Positions 16,054 through 26,200 of a stretch of 64,000 nucleotides of DNA are shown one piece after another (position 1 is the stretch's first letter; the number at the start of each line of letters is the position of its first letter). This DNA comes from Bordetella parapertussis (lineage in GTDB: Bacteria > Pseudomonadota > Gammaproteobacteria > Burkholderiales > Burkholderiaceae_B): NCBI GenBank assembly GCA_945897365.1, contig CAMDFD010000013.1, positions 1 to 64,000 on the forward strand, given 5' to 3'. The notes below the pieces were generated by a model that saw only the letters and a program-made list of their open reading frames with translations, was not told the DNA's origin and ran no database searches. The position numbers and the translations under genes were made by a program.

Positions 16054-17423
16054 TAGCCTGTGCTGGCTAGGTGCGGATTCGCTCTGAAAAATTGCTGAAT
16101 GCCAGTGTTAATGGCAACGGCAAAGCGCTCTTGCGTTTGCGGACTACGTAGCAGTTTTTCTTCGGTTGGGTTACTGATAAAGGCCGTTTCTACCAAAATC
16201 GAAGGCATATCAGGTGCGCGCAGGACTGCGAAACCAGCGCTTTCAACCTGTGGCTTGTGCAGGCGATAAACGCCGCGCAGTTGATTCAGCATAGTCGAGG
16301 CGAGTTGCGTCGAGTCTTTGATTTGGGCCGAGGTCGACAAATCAAGCAAAATTTTTGCGACTTGATTATTTTGAGTTTGAATATTGATGCCGCCGATCAG
16401 ATCGGCAGAGTTTTCTTTTTCAGCGAGCCATTTTGCAGCAGTACTTGAAGCGCCGCGTTCGGACAGGACATAGACAGAGCTTCCGCCTGCAGTCGGGCGC
16501 GGGAACGCATCAGCATGCACGGAAACAAAAAGATCCGCTTTTACTCGACGTGCTTTTTCAACGCGCACATGGAGGGGCACAAAAAAATCGCCATCTCGGG
16601 TCAGGAAGGCTCTCATGCCCGGCGTCGCATCAATTCGGGCTTTGAGCTTTTTGGCGATCTCCAGTACCACGTCTTTTTCTCGTGTGCCACCCTTGCCAAT
16701 CGCGCCTGGATCCTCTCCGCCGTGCCCAGCATCGACAGCGATGGTGACCATGCGACGACGACCGAGTGCAGTCGGGTTTGTGCTCGGACCTCGGCTCGGG
16801 GCAATTGGAGGTGCGATGGATTCGGGAATCACAGGTACAGCAGCCATACCCGTGCCCTTGGGATTTTTACTGAGTTCACTGAGTACGCGGGCAAGTGGAT
16901 CTTCGTCCAATTTTTTTTGCGGCATTTTTTTCAGCAGCGCCGCAAGCGGATCTTGCGCGACTTTCGGGTACAGGTCGAGCACGAGGCGAAACTTATATTC
17001 ACCTACTGGCTTGAGCGTGAAAACCTGCGGTGCGATGGTCTGTTTTAAATCAAAAACAAGGCGAATCACATTGGCGCGATTTTGCGCGACGCGCAGAGAG
17101 CTGATAAAAGGATCGTCAGGGCGAACTTTGCGCACTAAGTCGTTGAGCGCGGGGTTCATTTCCATCCCTTGAATATCCACCACCAAGCGATTGGGGGTTT
17201 CGAGGGTGAAGTGTTCGGCGCGCAACTCGCTATCGAGCTCGAGCGTGACGCGAGTGTAATCATCCGCGGGCCAGGTGCGCACGGCAAGGAGCTTTGCTGC
17301 CATTGCGACGCGAGGGATCAAGGGTAAAAGTAAAATCGTGGCAGCGCCTAACAAACGACGACGGGCAGGCGCTTTCAGCGTTCCTGAGAGTACTGTCTTA
17401 TCTGAGGCAGTGCGTCGATCCAT
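16053..17423 (-). CDS. amiC: N-acetylmuramoyl-L-alanine amidase (AmiC-type)
   Basis: Splits septal peptidoglycan during daughter-cell separation. About 456 residues from the ATG at 17423. An upstream extension of the frame lies inside tsaE and is unlikely. The N-terminus has a twin-arginine-type signal (RRRLLGAA with a hydrophobic stretch, ending PRVAMAA). Then comes an AMIN domain that targets the septum, a linker rich in Lys and Pro, and a zinc amidase domain starting at TIAVDAGHGGEDPGA, with conserved His and Glu ligands. An EnvC-like activator would be expected elsewhere. It overlaps tsaE by 49 bp and runs into mutL. Confidence 0.92.
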   Translation of the reverse strand: MDRRTASDKTVLSGTLKAPARRRLLGAATILLLPLIPRVAMAAKLLAVRTWPADDYTRVTLELDSELRAEHFTLETPNRLVVDIQGMEMNPALNDLVRKVRPDDPFISSLRVAQNRANVIRLVFDLKQTIAPQVFTLKPVGEYKFRLVLDLYPKVAQDPLAALLKKMPQKKLDEDPLARVLSELSKNPKGTGMAAVPVIPESIAPPIAPSRGPSTNPTALGRRRMVTIAVDAGHGGEDPGAIGKGGTREKDVVLEIAKKLKARIDATPGMRAFLTRDGDFFVPLHVRVEKARRVKADLFVSVHADAFPRPTAGGSSVYVLSERGASSTAAKWLAEKENSADLIGGINIQTQNNQVAKILLDLSTSAQIKDSTQLASTMLNQLRGVYRLHKPQVESAGFAVLRAPDMPSILVETAFISNPTEEKLLRSPQTQERFAVAINTGIQQFFRANPHLASTG

Positions 17424-17917
17424 CGAAGTCCCTTCACTGTGTATGCACTTAGCGTTGCCCGTCGACCTTGATCGGCGTAAAACAAATGGATTAATAGATC
17501 CGGATGCCCCAAATAATCGCCCGCGCGTTCTGGCCATTCGATCAAAACAATTGCGCGATGATTGAGTAAATCCCGAAATCCAACATCTAACCATTCTGTG
17601 GGATCGCTAAATCTATAAAAATCAAGATGATACAAGTATAAGTTAGAAACTTCATAAGATTCAAGTAGTGCGTAACTTGGGCTCTTTATTCGTCCAGAAA
17701 CGCCGCAATGTCGCAAAAAAGCTCTTACTAAGGAAGTCTTTCCTGCTCCGAGGTCGCCTTGCAGGTGGATGCGCCCACCAGCTTGAGTACCGGGAGCCAA
17801 GCCGGCCGCGGTCGTTTGCAGGTCTGCCGCGACGAGGGCAAGTGTCTGACCTAGCCGATCTGTGGCGGCCTCGTCGGGTAGATCGAGTGTGAACGTGTTG
17901 AGGGGCGACAAGGGCAT
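17375..17917 (-). CDS. tsaE: tRNA t6A biosynthesis ATPase TsaE
   Basis: Small P-loop ATPase needed with TsaB, TsaC and TsaD for N6-threonylcarbamoyladenosine at tRNA position 37. 180 residues from the ATG at 17917 (MPLSPLN). A TTG 13 codons upstream could also start the frame. The Walker A is GDLGAGKTS at residues 54-62, followed by IKSPSYALLESY and LYHLDFYR, and the Walker B-like VLIEWPE. It is first in the tsaE-amiC-mutL-miaA run and divergent from xerD. The unusually long C-terminus overlaps the amidase start. Confidence 0.93.
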   Translation of the reverse strand: MPLSPLNTFTLDLPDEAATDRLGQTLALVAADLQTTAAGLAPGTQAGGRIHLQGDLGAGKTSLVRAFLRHCGVSGRIKSPSYALLESYEVSNLYLYHLDFYRFSDPTEWLDVGFRDLLNHRAIVLIEWPERAGDYLGHPDLLIHLFYADQGRRATLSAYTVKGLRWIDALPQIRQYSQER

Positions 17918-18006
17918 CAAGAGCGATTTTTTTGGTTGAGCACGGTCAAATTGCAATGGTGGTGAATGCTACTATTAATTTCTCCTTTCGCGTTATTGCA
18001 TCCTTC

Positions 18007-18906
18007 ATGCGTACTCAGGAATCAAGCGCTGTCAGCGCGTTTATCGACGCCGTTTGGCTCGAAGACGGGCTGGCGGCCAACACGCTCTCGGCTTACCGCC
18101 GGGATCTGTGTGCGTTTGAGCAGTGGTTGCAGCTCGAGCGTGGAATTGCGTTGGATGCGGTTATCGGCGCTGACATTGAGTCTTGGTTCGCCGCATTGCA
18201 TGCGCATTCCAAACCGAGTACTGCGAATCGGCGACTCGCAACCCTACGCCGTTATTACCTTTGGGCCATTCGCCACCAGCGTGTCAGGATTGATCCTTGT
18301 CTGCAATTGACGACAGCCCGACAGCCTTTGCGCGTCCCCAAAACGCTCTCTGAAAACCAAGTCGAGGCGTTACTTTTGCAGCCCCCTGTGCATACGCCTA
18401 GAGGCTTGCGTGATCGCGCCATGCTTGAGGTCTTGTATGCCACTGGCTTGCGGGTATCCGAACTCGTCAGCGTGGGTGTCATGGAAATCAGCTTGTCTGA
18501 CGGTGTGCTGAGAGTGGTGCAAGGCAAGGGAGGTAAAGATCGCCTTGTGCCTCTAGGCGCCGAGGCTGCGCATTGGATCACCACCTACATGAAAGAGGCG
18601 AGACCCGTCTTACTCGGTCCCCGCACGAGTCCGGCGATGTTTGTGACTGCGCGAGGGGTGCCGATGACGCGTCAATCTTTTTGGTTGTTGATTAAAAAAT
18701 ATGCTGTGCTCGGGGGTGTGCGGGCACCGTTGTCACCCCACGTCTTGAGGCATGCCTTTGCCACGCATTTGCTCAATCACGGCGCGGATTTGCGCGTTGT
18801 GCAAATGCTGCTTGGCCACGCAGATATTTCGACGACGCAGATCTACACGCATGTGGCGCGCGAGCGCTTAAAGAGTTTGCACGCGCAGCATCACCCGCGT
18901 GGATGA
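18007..18906 (+). CDS. xerD: Site-specific tyrosine recombinase XerD
   Basis: Resolves chromosome dimers at dif with XerC and FtsK. 299 residues from the ATG at 18007, matching E. coli XerD length. The frame stays open upstream to 17932, but that extension does not fit the family. The N-terminal SAM-like domain carries the ANTLSAYRRDL segment. The catalytic domain has ATGLRVSELV, HVLRHAFATHLL, LGHADISTTQIYTHV (nucleophile Tyr) and the XerD-type tail RERLKSLHAQHHPRG, which differs from XerC. It is divergent from tsaE, and tRNA-Arg follows 24 bases later. Confidence 0.95.
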   Translation: MRTQESSAVSAFIDAVWLEDGLAANTLSAYRRDLCAFEQWLQLERGIALDAVIGADIESWFAALHAHSKPSTANRRLATLRRYYLWAIRHQRVRIDPCLQLTTARQPLRVPKTLSENQVEALLLQPPVHTPRGLRDRAMLEVLYATGLRVSELVSVGVMEISLSDGVLRVVQGKGGKDRLVPLGAEAAHWITTYMKEARPVLLGPRTSPAMFVTARGVPMTRQSFWLLIKKYAVLGGVRAPLSPHVLRHAFATHLLNHGADLRVVQMLLGHADISTTQIYTHVARERLKSLHAQHHPRG

Positions 18907-18913
18907 GGGACTT

Positions 18914-18921
18914 GCTAAACT
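18914..18921 (+). promoter_or_regulatory. Extended -10 candidate for tRNA-Arg
   Basis: TTGCTAAACT contains a TGn-TAAACT extended -10-like element (hexamer 18916-18921), ten bases before the tRNA-Arg gene. No -35 is visible at the right distance, so read-through from xerD is the alternative. Confidence 0.3.
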
Positions 18922-18930
18922 ACACAACAC

Positions 18931-19006
18931 GCCGCCGTAACTCAGTGGATAGAGTACCTTCCTCCTAAGAAGGGAGTCGGACGTTCGATTCGTCTCGGCG
19001 GCGCCA
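18931..19006 (+). tRNA. tRNA-Arg (anticodon CCT)
   Basis: A 76-base cloverleaf can be folded: acceptor GCCGCCG/CGGCGGC, D stem ACTC/GAGT, anticodon stem CCTTC/GAAGG with loop CTCCTAA, T arm GGACG/CGTCT with loop TTCGATT, discriminator G and an encoded CCA (19004-19006). Anticodon CCT reads the AGG codon. It lies between xerD and the MFS gene. Confidence 0.96.
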
Positions 19007-19030
19007 TTCCAGCCTTTTTCTGATTCGCTC

Positions 19031-20284
19031 ATGACAACAACAAACAGCACGGCAACTGATCCAGGCAAACTGCTTGATAATCCGCTAGCGTTCAGAACAA
19101 TCCTGATGGGCACCTTCATTGTGTTGTTGGCAATGGGAATTCGCGCCACGATCGGTTTATTTATTCAACCGATGGGACTTGAGAGGGGGTGGGGCCGCGA
19201 GGAATTTTCGCTCGCCTTTGCGATACAAAATCTCGTGTGGGGTTTTGGTGCGATTGGTGCGGGCATGATGGCCGATCGCTTAGGTTCGGGACGAACAATC
19301 GCACTGTCCATTGTGCTCTATGCGCTTGGTTTAGTGGGAACTCGCTTGGCGAGTACTGAAATGGAGTTTTATTTGACCGCGGGAGTCTTGATCGGTCTAG
19401 GTCAAGCGGGGACGACCTTCGCTGTGATTTTGCCGGTGATCGCGCGTACCGTGCCTTTAGCGCATCGCAGTACTGCAATGGGTATCGCAAGCGCCGGCGG
19501 TTCGCTTGGTCAGTTTCTGGTTGTTCCAGCAGGCCAACTATTGATCGACACAGTGGATTGGACAGGCGCCTATTGGGTCATGTCCGCCGTGTTTGCTGCC
19601 ACGCTTCCTTTGGTGTGGTTCCTGCGCGGCAAACCCGCCGCAGGCACGGGGCCTCAACAGTCCATGTTTTCGGCGATTGGACAGGCGTTACGGCATCCAA
19701 CGTTTCACTTTCTGTTTTGGGGTTATTTTGTTTGCGGTTTTCACACCGCTTTCATCACGCTGCACTTACCTTCCTTTGTCGTGGATAAAGGACTCAATGC
19801 AGGAACGGGGGCGATCGCGATCGGCTTAATCGGACTGTTCAATGTTTTTGGTTCCTTTACTGCTGGCAAACTCGGCGGCATCTATAGCAAAAAGAATTTA
19901 TTGGCAGGCATTTACGCCATGCGCTCGGTGGGTCTGATTTGGATTTTGCTGATGCCGACCACACCCTTTGTGCTGTATGTGTTTGCAGCGTGGATGGGGG
20001 TGTTTTGGCTCGGAACCGTACCACTGACTCAAGGTCTCATCGCGCAGATCTATGGTTTGCGGTTCGCAGCCACCTTGTCTGGCATGGTCTTTCTTGGACA
20101 TCAACTCGGCAGCTTTATCGGAGTCTGGCTCGGTGGGCAAATACAGTCGAGTACGGGTAGTTATGATTTGGTATGGTGGGTGGCGATTGCTTTGTCGTTG
20201 GTCGCAGCGGCCTTGTGTTTACCTGTGCGCGAAAAACCTATCGCGATCAAGCTGCCTGGTATGACGAGTCCCCAGACGACTTAA
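19031..20284 (+). CDS. MFS transporter
   Basis: 417-residue major facilitator protein with about 12 hydrophobic segments in two halves separated by a loop near residues 200-220. The loop after segment 2 reads GAGMMADRLGSGRTIA, the MFS motif A region. Overall similarity is to the oxalate/formate-antiporter-like or monocarboxylate-like group. Substrate is not predictable. It begins 24 bases after tRNA-Arg with no good ribosome site. The next gene is a small membrane protein 48 bp downstream. Confidence 0.88.
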   Translation: MTTTNSTATDPGKLLDNPLAFRTILMGTFIVLLAMGIRATIGLFIQPMGLERGWGREEFSLAFAIQNLVWGFGAIGAGMMADRLGSGRTIALSIVLYALGLVGTRLASTEMEFYLTAGVLIGLGQAGTTFAVILPVIARTVPLAHRSTAMGIASAGGSLGQFLVVPAGQLLIDTVDWTGAYWVMSAVFAATLPLVWFLRGKPAAGTGPQQSMFSAIGQALRHPTFHFLFWGYFVCGFHTAFITLHLPSFVVDKGLNAGTGAIAIGLIGLFNVFGSFTAGKLGGIYSKKNLLAGIYAMRSVGLIWILLMPTTPFVLYVFAAWMGVFWLGTVPLTQGLIAQIYGLRFAATLSGMVFLGHQLGSFIGVWLGGQIQSSTGSYDLVWWVAIALSLVAAALCLPVREKPIAIKLPGMTSPQTT

Positions 20285-20332
20285 ACCTTTTCTGGGTAAG
20301 CCCTTTTACGATTCACTTTTGGAGGTCTGACC

Positions 20333-20527
20333 ATGACGCAGCAGGTGCAGCAGTCTCAGCAGTCTCAACTTGCGCAGCATGCTCAGGTCAGGCCTCGTGT
20401 CTCGCTGTGGCTCAGAGTCTCGCTCGGCGTCATGCTACTCATTGTGCTGACGGTGGGATTTATGGGGTATCTCACCCCCGCCATGCGCGTGAGTTGGGAG
20501 GCCGTCGCTTCCATGTGCGGCTTTTGA
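20333..20527 (+). CDS. Small single-pass membrane protein, unknown function
   Basis: 64 residues. A Gln-rich start (MTQQVQQSQQSQLAQHAQ) is followed by one strong hydrophobic helix at about residues 26-47 (LWLRVSLGVMLLIVLTVGF) and a short tail ending in CGF. A textbook ribosome site, GGAGG at 20321-20325, lies seven bases before the ATG, which is the main support for translation. The stop is nine bases before the AddB-type gene, so the two may be co-transcribed. I do not recognise a family, and a link to DNA repair would be speculation. Confidence 0.65.
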   Translation: MTQQVQQSQQSQLAQHAQVRPRVSLWLRVSLGVMLLIVLTVGFMGYLTPAMRVSWEAVASMCGF

Positions 20528-20536
20528 TTAGGATTT

Positions 20537-23275
20537 ATGATCAATCTCAATGCCTATCCTCGGGTTTCCTTTTCCGAACTCTCGCAACGCGAGGCGGCTC
20601 AGACCACTGTATTGACCGTCAATAACCGTCTAGCCAGACGGATCGTTCAAGATTTTGCGCTGCTCATGCGAACGCAGACCACGGTGGGTGAAATTCCTTT
20701 GATCGTCCCGTTGTCGGGCTGGATTTCGCAGCAGCTCGTGCAGGCCAGCTTTCATGAGTCGCTCGATACGCATGCCGTTCTTCTCGACGCCTTTGGCGCC
20801 CAGCTGTTATGGGGACGAGTCATCGACGAGATCGAAGCCCAAGAGCCGCTTCTCGATACGCAACAAGCTGCCGTCGCTGCACAACAGGCGGACAAACTGA
20901 TCGACGAGTGGAAGATCGAGGTCGCTGCGTCATCGTCGACAGAAGAGCACGCGCATTTCATGTTGTGGCGCGTACGCTATCACCAAGAGCTCGAGCGCCT
21001 AGAGGCCCTTGATCCTAATCTTGCGATTGAGCGGGTGATCGAGCATGTGCGCGAGGGGATTCCAGTTAGGCCGCAATTATTGTTGGCAGGGTTTTCTGAA
21101 ATCACACCAAGGATGGCGGAATTACTCGAGGCCTTGAGTGAGCGAGGTGTAACAGTTTCTCTCTTGGAATCAGACACGCCGATACAAGCGCAATTGACGC
21201 GCGCAATGCTTGATACGGCTCAAGAAGAATGGGTGGTGGCGGCTCACTGGGCGCGTACCCAGCTTGAAAAAGACCCCGAGGGTCGCTATGCCATTGTCGC
21301 TGTCAGTCTAGAGGCCGAGGTTGCTTTTGCGCGCAGAACCTTGATGCGCGTGCTTCAGGGGCAGAGCGATGCGTTCGAGTCCACTAAGCAGCGGTTCTCT
21401 TTCAACGTAGCGGTGGCAAGACCTTTGTCGGAGTGGCAGGCTGTACGTGCGGTGTTGGCCTGGCTGCGCACTTTTGTGTCATTTAAAGAACAACGCAAAG
21501 CGCGCGCGAGTGACCTCGGTGCGGCTTTGTTGGCAGGCTATTGCGCTGGCGACTTGTCTGAATTGGGTGAGAGAGCCAACGTCGATGCAGACTGGCGCCA
21601 CAACCAAGTCGGTGAGATGGGTGTGATGGCGTGGTCTAAAAAGATTGAGCGCCTTAAATATCTATCTCCCGCATGGCAGCTTGCCTGGCAAGCCTGGGCT
21701 GCGTTGCCGCGCAAGGCGCCGCTGCGTTTTTGGTCGACGTCTTTTCGTCAAACCTTATCAACGCTTGGCTTTCCCGGACGCGCTCACCAAAGTTCGACCG
21801 AATATCAGGTCATCGAGGCGCTCGATCAACTCTTCGAACGCTTCGATGCATTAGCTCCGCTCTTACCCTCAACCTCCGCTTCCGAGGCATTGAATATTCT
21901 GGCTCGTTTTGCGCGCAGTATTCCCTTTCAGCCGCAACGTGATCCAAGTGCAAGACTCGATGTGCTGGGGATGTTGGAGGCCGAAGGTGGCCATTGGGAT
22001 GGCGTCTGGATATTAGGTCTGACCGATGAAGTGTTCCCCGCTATTGCCAAACCCAATCCCTTTATTCCCTTGTCTGAGTTGCGCCGAGTCGGTGCGCCTA
22101 GGGCGACGCCAGAGCGCGAACGCGAGTGGGCGGTGCACATGTATGGACAGTTATGCGCGCTCGCACCCACGGTCGTGATGAGTTCGGCCATGCACGAGGG
22201 TGAGCGCGGCTTGAGACCTTCGCCTTTGATTCAAGGCATCGCCCTGAGCCGTTTCGCTCAATCATTTGTCATCGAGACACCAGGTTGCGCGGCTCTTGAC
22301 TCTCTCGAAGATGATCAGGCTCCGGTTTTACGGGCTGAGGAAAACGTCAAGGGTGGCATTGCTTTGCTAGAAACGCAGGCGCGCAACCCCTTGTGGGCAT
22401 TTGTGCGCTATCGCTTAGGTGCCTATGGACTTCCAGCCTATTCGGATCTCGTGCCCGTATCCGCCCGTGGCATGTTTCTCCATGCGGTGATGGAGTTGGT
22501 TTGGGCATCCTTTCGCAGTCAGTCTGAATGTCAACGTATCACGGCGTCGGGTGAGCTGCGAGAAAAACTTCAAGAATTCATTCACCTTGCCGCAGAGCGG
22601 GAATTGCTTGCTTTAAACCCCGCCTTGCGTGCGCTCGAAGAGAAGCGGGCCCTGGGGATTGTGACGGCCTGGTTAGTACTCGAGTGTGAAAGAACACCCT
22701 TTGTGGCGGTGCAGGTTGAGGAAAAGCACGCGCTTACTGCCGCGGGCTTGACACTCAATGTTCGCTTGGATCGTATGGATCAGCTAGAGGACGGCAGTCG
22801 AGTCGTGATTGATTACAAAGGCGGCTCAAGCCTGCCAAAAGTGCTCAACGATTGGCAGCGTGAACGACCTGTTCAGCTGCAATTGCCTGCCTATGCCGCC
22901 GTGCTGGATAAACAAGGCGTTCTGGATACCGTCGCAGGTTTGATGCTGGTTCATTTGCATTCAGGTGCACAGCCTCCTGTGGGTCTTGTGAGCCGAGATA
23001 TCGGACTCGCGGGGCCGACGCTGTTTGATCAAGCAGAATATCCTGACCCAGATTGGTCAGCAGCGATTATGCGGCTCAAAGACGTGGTGCATGCCTTAGC
23101 ATCCGAGTTCACCTCAGGTGTGGCGATCAATCAGTCTTGGTCGCGCACGGATTTACAGTATTGCGATGTGCCGGCGCTACTCAGGCGCTACGACGATGGT
23201 CAAGCGTTATTTGAGGATGGCGCTGAGACGACCAGCTCGGTTGATCGCGCGAGCGGAGAATTGCATGGCCCCTAA
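20537..23275 (+). CDS. AddB-type PD-(D/E)XK nuclease/helicase-like DNA repair protein
   Basis: 912 residues, partner of the following UvrD-type helicase. It resembles the beta/alpha-proteobacterial AddB-like family. It has an inactivated helicase-like N-terminal half (start VLTVNNRLARRIVQDFA), a middle containing EAEGGHWDGVWILGLTDEVFP, and a C-terminal RecB-like nuclease with LDRMDQLEDGSRVVIDYKGG, giving the Asp and DYK catalytic residues. The pair should process double-strand ends for RecA loading in place of RecBCD. Its stop lies inside the first codons of the helicase gene (11-bp overlap). Confidence 0.88.
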   Translation: MINLNAYPRVSFSELSQREAAQTTVLTVNNRLARRIVQDFALLMRTQTTVGEIPLIVPLSGWISQQLVQASFHESLDTHAVLLDAFGAQLLWGRVIDEIEAQEPLLDTQQAAVAAQQADKLIDEWKIEVAASSSTEEHAHFMLWRVRYHQELERLEALDPNLAIERVIEHVREGIPVRPQLLLAGFSEITPRMAELLEALSERGVTVSLLESDTPIQAQLTRAMLDTAQEEWVVAAHWARTQLEKDPEGRYAIVAVSLEAEVAFARRTLMRVLQGQSDAFESTKQRFSFNVAVARPLSEWQAVRAVLAWLRTFVSFKEQRKARASDLGAALLAGYCAGDLSELGERANVDADWRHNQVGEMGVMAWSKKIERLKYLSPAWQLAWQAWAALPRKAPLRFWSTSFRQTLSTLGFPGRAHQSSTEYQVIEALDQLFERFDALAPLLPSTSASEALNILARFARSIPFQPQRDPSARLDVLGMLEAEGGHWDGVWILGLTDEVFPAIAKPNPFIPLSELRRVGAPRATPEREREWAVHMYGQLCALAPTVVMSSAMHEGERGLRPSPLIQGIALSRFAQSFVIETPGCAALDSLEDDQAPVLRAEENVKGGIALLETQARNPLWAFVRYRLGAYGLPAYSDLVPVSARGMFLHAVMELVWASFRSQSECQRITASGELREKLQEFIHLAAERELLALNPALRALEEKRALGIVTAWLVLECERTPFVAVQVEEKHALTAAGLTLNVRLDRMDQLEDGSRVVIDYKGGSSLPKVLNDWQRERPVQLQLPAYAAVLDKQGVLDTVAGLMLVHLHSGAQPPVGLVSRDIGLAGPTLFDQAEYPDPDWSAAIMRLKDVVHALASEFTSGVAINQSWSRTDLQYCDVPALLRRYDDGQALFEDGAETTSSVDRASGELHGP

Positions 23276-26200
23276 ACAACCTAGCGATTGGGCTGTCAGA
23301 GAGCGTGCCACAGATCCACAATGCTCTTTCCTTGTTCAGGCACCCGCTGGTTCAGGAAAAACCGAGTTGCTCACGGATCGTATTCTTGCCTTGCTCGCGA
23401 CCGTCGGACGTCCCGAGGAAATTGTTGCGATTACCTTTACGCGTAAAGCGGCGGCTGAAATGCACGAGCGAGTGTTGGAAAAACTTCGTCGCGCTGAAAA
23501 TCCCTTACAACCTGAGAGTGCGCACGAGCTGAAAAGTTGGCGGCTTGGTCGCGCCGCGCTCGAACGGGATCAGAGATTTGGCTGGGCGTTGCTGGAGCAT
23601 CCTGCGCGCCTTTCCATCAGAACGATTGATGCGTTTTGCGCCTCGTTGGTGCGCAATATGCCTTGGCTTTCCTCTATGGGTGGGGTTCCCAGTCTCGTCG
23701 ACGATGCACGGGTTCATTATCTCGAGGCTGCGCGTCAGACGCTAGAGATGGTGGGTGAGTCTGAGTCTGTTACGCGTTTGCTTGAGCATATGGATTTGGA
23801 CGTTGCTCAAACTTGCGAGGCACTCGCGAACATGTTGGCTCAACGGGACCAGTGGCTGCCCTTGTTGCCGGATGGTGATGATCGCCACGTTTTGGAGGAG
23901 AACTTTCAGGACGCAGTCAGTCAGGATTTGGCGGGTTTGAGCGCCTTGATGCCTATTGGTTGGGCCGAACAGTTAGCGCCGCTTGCGCGCGCCGCTGTCT
24001 CGGTTTTGTCCCAAGACAACTCCTCGCACACCATGTCGGCCCTACAAGACTGGGATGATCAGGCTTTTGATGCGCAAGCATTTGAACTACCGCGTTGGAA
24101 GGCTCTAGCTGCTTTACTCTTAACCAGTTCGGGCGGCCTGCGTAAAACCGTCAATAAAAATCAAGGTTTTCTGCCTCAAACAAGAGAAAAAGAGCGTGTC
24201 CTTGAATGGCTGCGAAGCCACGATTCACTTGAAACGCCTGCATGGGTCAAGCGTCTTTACGCGGTGGTCAACACCCCAGAGCCCGTGTTCACCGAAGATC
24301 AATGGGAGATTTTGCAAGCACAGCTCAGTTGTTTGCGGATCGCAGCGGCGCAGTTGATGCTGAGGTTTATGGAGGCCGGCGAGGTCGACTTTATCGAAAT
24401 CGCCCGTAGAGCCGATCAGGCGCTAGGTCGTGCCGAAGAACCTACCGAGTTGTTGCTTAAGCTCGATCAAAATATCCGACATCTCTTGATCGACGAGTTT
24501 CAAGATACGAGCCAGTCACAGATTTCCTTGATCGAAAAAATCACGTCAGGCTGGCAACAAGGTGATGGACGAACCTTGTTTTTAGTGGGCGATCCGATGC
24601 AGTCAATTTATCGCTTTCGTAAAGCCGACGTTGTACTGTTTTTGCGTGTGCGCGACGAAGGCTTAGGGACGATCCGTCCTGAGTGTTTGACGTTGACGGA
24701 TAACTTTCGCTCTCAGCGTGGCATTGTTGAGTGGGTCAATGGCACCTTTTCTTCGCTCTTTCCTCAGAAAGACGATCCGTCCGCAGGTGCGATTGCTTAT
24801 GCACCTTCAACAGCCTTCAAAGACGCGACGATCTCTCCTGCCGTACGATTTCACCCAGTCTGCCCTCAGTTGGGACACCGCTCCGAGGACGTGGTGCTGG
24901 ACTTAGTCAGAGAGGCCCTCACTGCCTTTCCTGACGCGGAGCATCCTGTCGCGATTTTGGTGCGTGCGCGCGCTCATCTCAAGAATGTCACGCAATTGCT
25001 AGCCCAAGAGGGTATCGCTTGCCGTGCGGTCGAATTGGTGCCATTGCACTTGCGTGCCTACGTGGTCGACCTGGTGCAAATCATTCGCGCCTTAGCGCAT
25101 CCCGGCGATCGTGCTGCCTGGCTTTCGGTACTGCGTTCTCCTTATTGTGGTTTACGTTTGGAAAGTTTGCATCGTCTCTTCGGGATGGACCGAGAGGCTT
25201 CGATTCCCACGTTGCTCGAACGCGCATTGCGCCCCAAGGACTCGACCTCAAAGTGTCAGGCACAAACACTACTTTCGCCAGAGGAGTATCAACGCTTGTG
25301 TGCGGTTGCGCCTGTCATGCTGGACGCTTTGGCGCAGGACGATCTTGCGCCTTTGGCTGCGCGTGTTGAATGTGTCTGGCGCTTGTTGGGAGGCGTTGCG
25401 CTCGCGCGGACTGCGACCGACTTGCAAGATGCCGAGAGTGTTTTTGCGCTGATTGAGAAAATCGCGCCTTATGGTGGACTCGATGTGGATGTGCTTGATG
25501 CACGCCTCACGCGTTTATACGCCTCTCCCGAAGCGGGTGAGCGTTCGGTCGAAGTGATGACCATGCACAAAGCGAAAGGCTTGCAGTTCGAGTCCGTGAT
25601 TTTGTTTGGTTTGCATCATCAGCCTGTGTCTGATCGCACGCCTTTAGTTCGCATCGAGCAGGTCGCGGATAAAGTCATGCTGGGGCCGATCAAGGCTCGG
25701 GCGACCGATGAGCAAGATGTGATTTCTAAATATCTTGCCCAGCGCGACAAGCGGCGCAGTGAGTTCGAAGTCGATCGCTTGTTGTATGTGGCGGCCACCC
25801 GAGCGAAACAAAGCCTGCACCTCGTCGCAGAGTTGCAGCGCGACGTTGATACAGGGGCGCCATTGGCGGCGCGCTCGGGTAGCTTATTAGCACGCCTGTT
25901 TCCCTATGTGCAGCTGCCTGAGCTTGCCGCGATGGTTGAAAAGATTTTAATTTCAGAACAACCCGTCCCTGCATTTTCAATGTCGCGTTTGACACGCCTC
26001 AAAGACCGGATCCCTCAGCAAGGTCAAGCACCAGAGCCTCATAATCTCGCCTTCACCTGGCGCGCGCAATCGAGTTTCGAGCGTCTAACGGGTATTTTGG
26101 TGCATGGTTGGTTGGCGCACATGGGCGAGCAAGACCCTACGAAATGGTCTCCGGAGCGGGTCGCACAGCAACGCACCCGCATTGAACGGCAGTTACACCA

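Noticed and set aside
18007..19006. Tyrosine recombinase next to a tRNA gene, like an integrative element
   Set aside because: The recombinase has the XerD-specific tail and length, and its neighbours are housekeeping genes. No repeated tRNA 3' end was seen.
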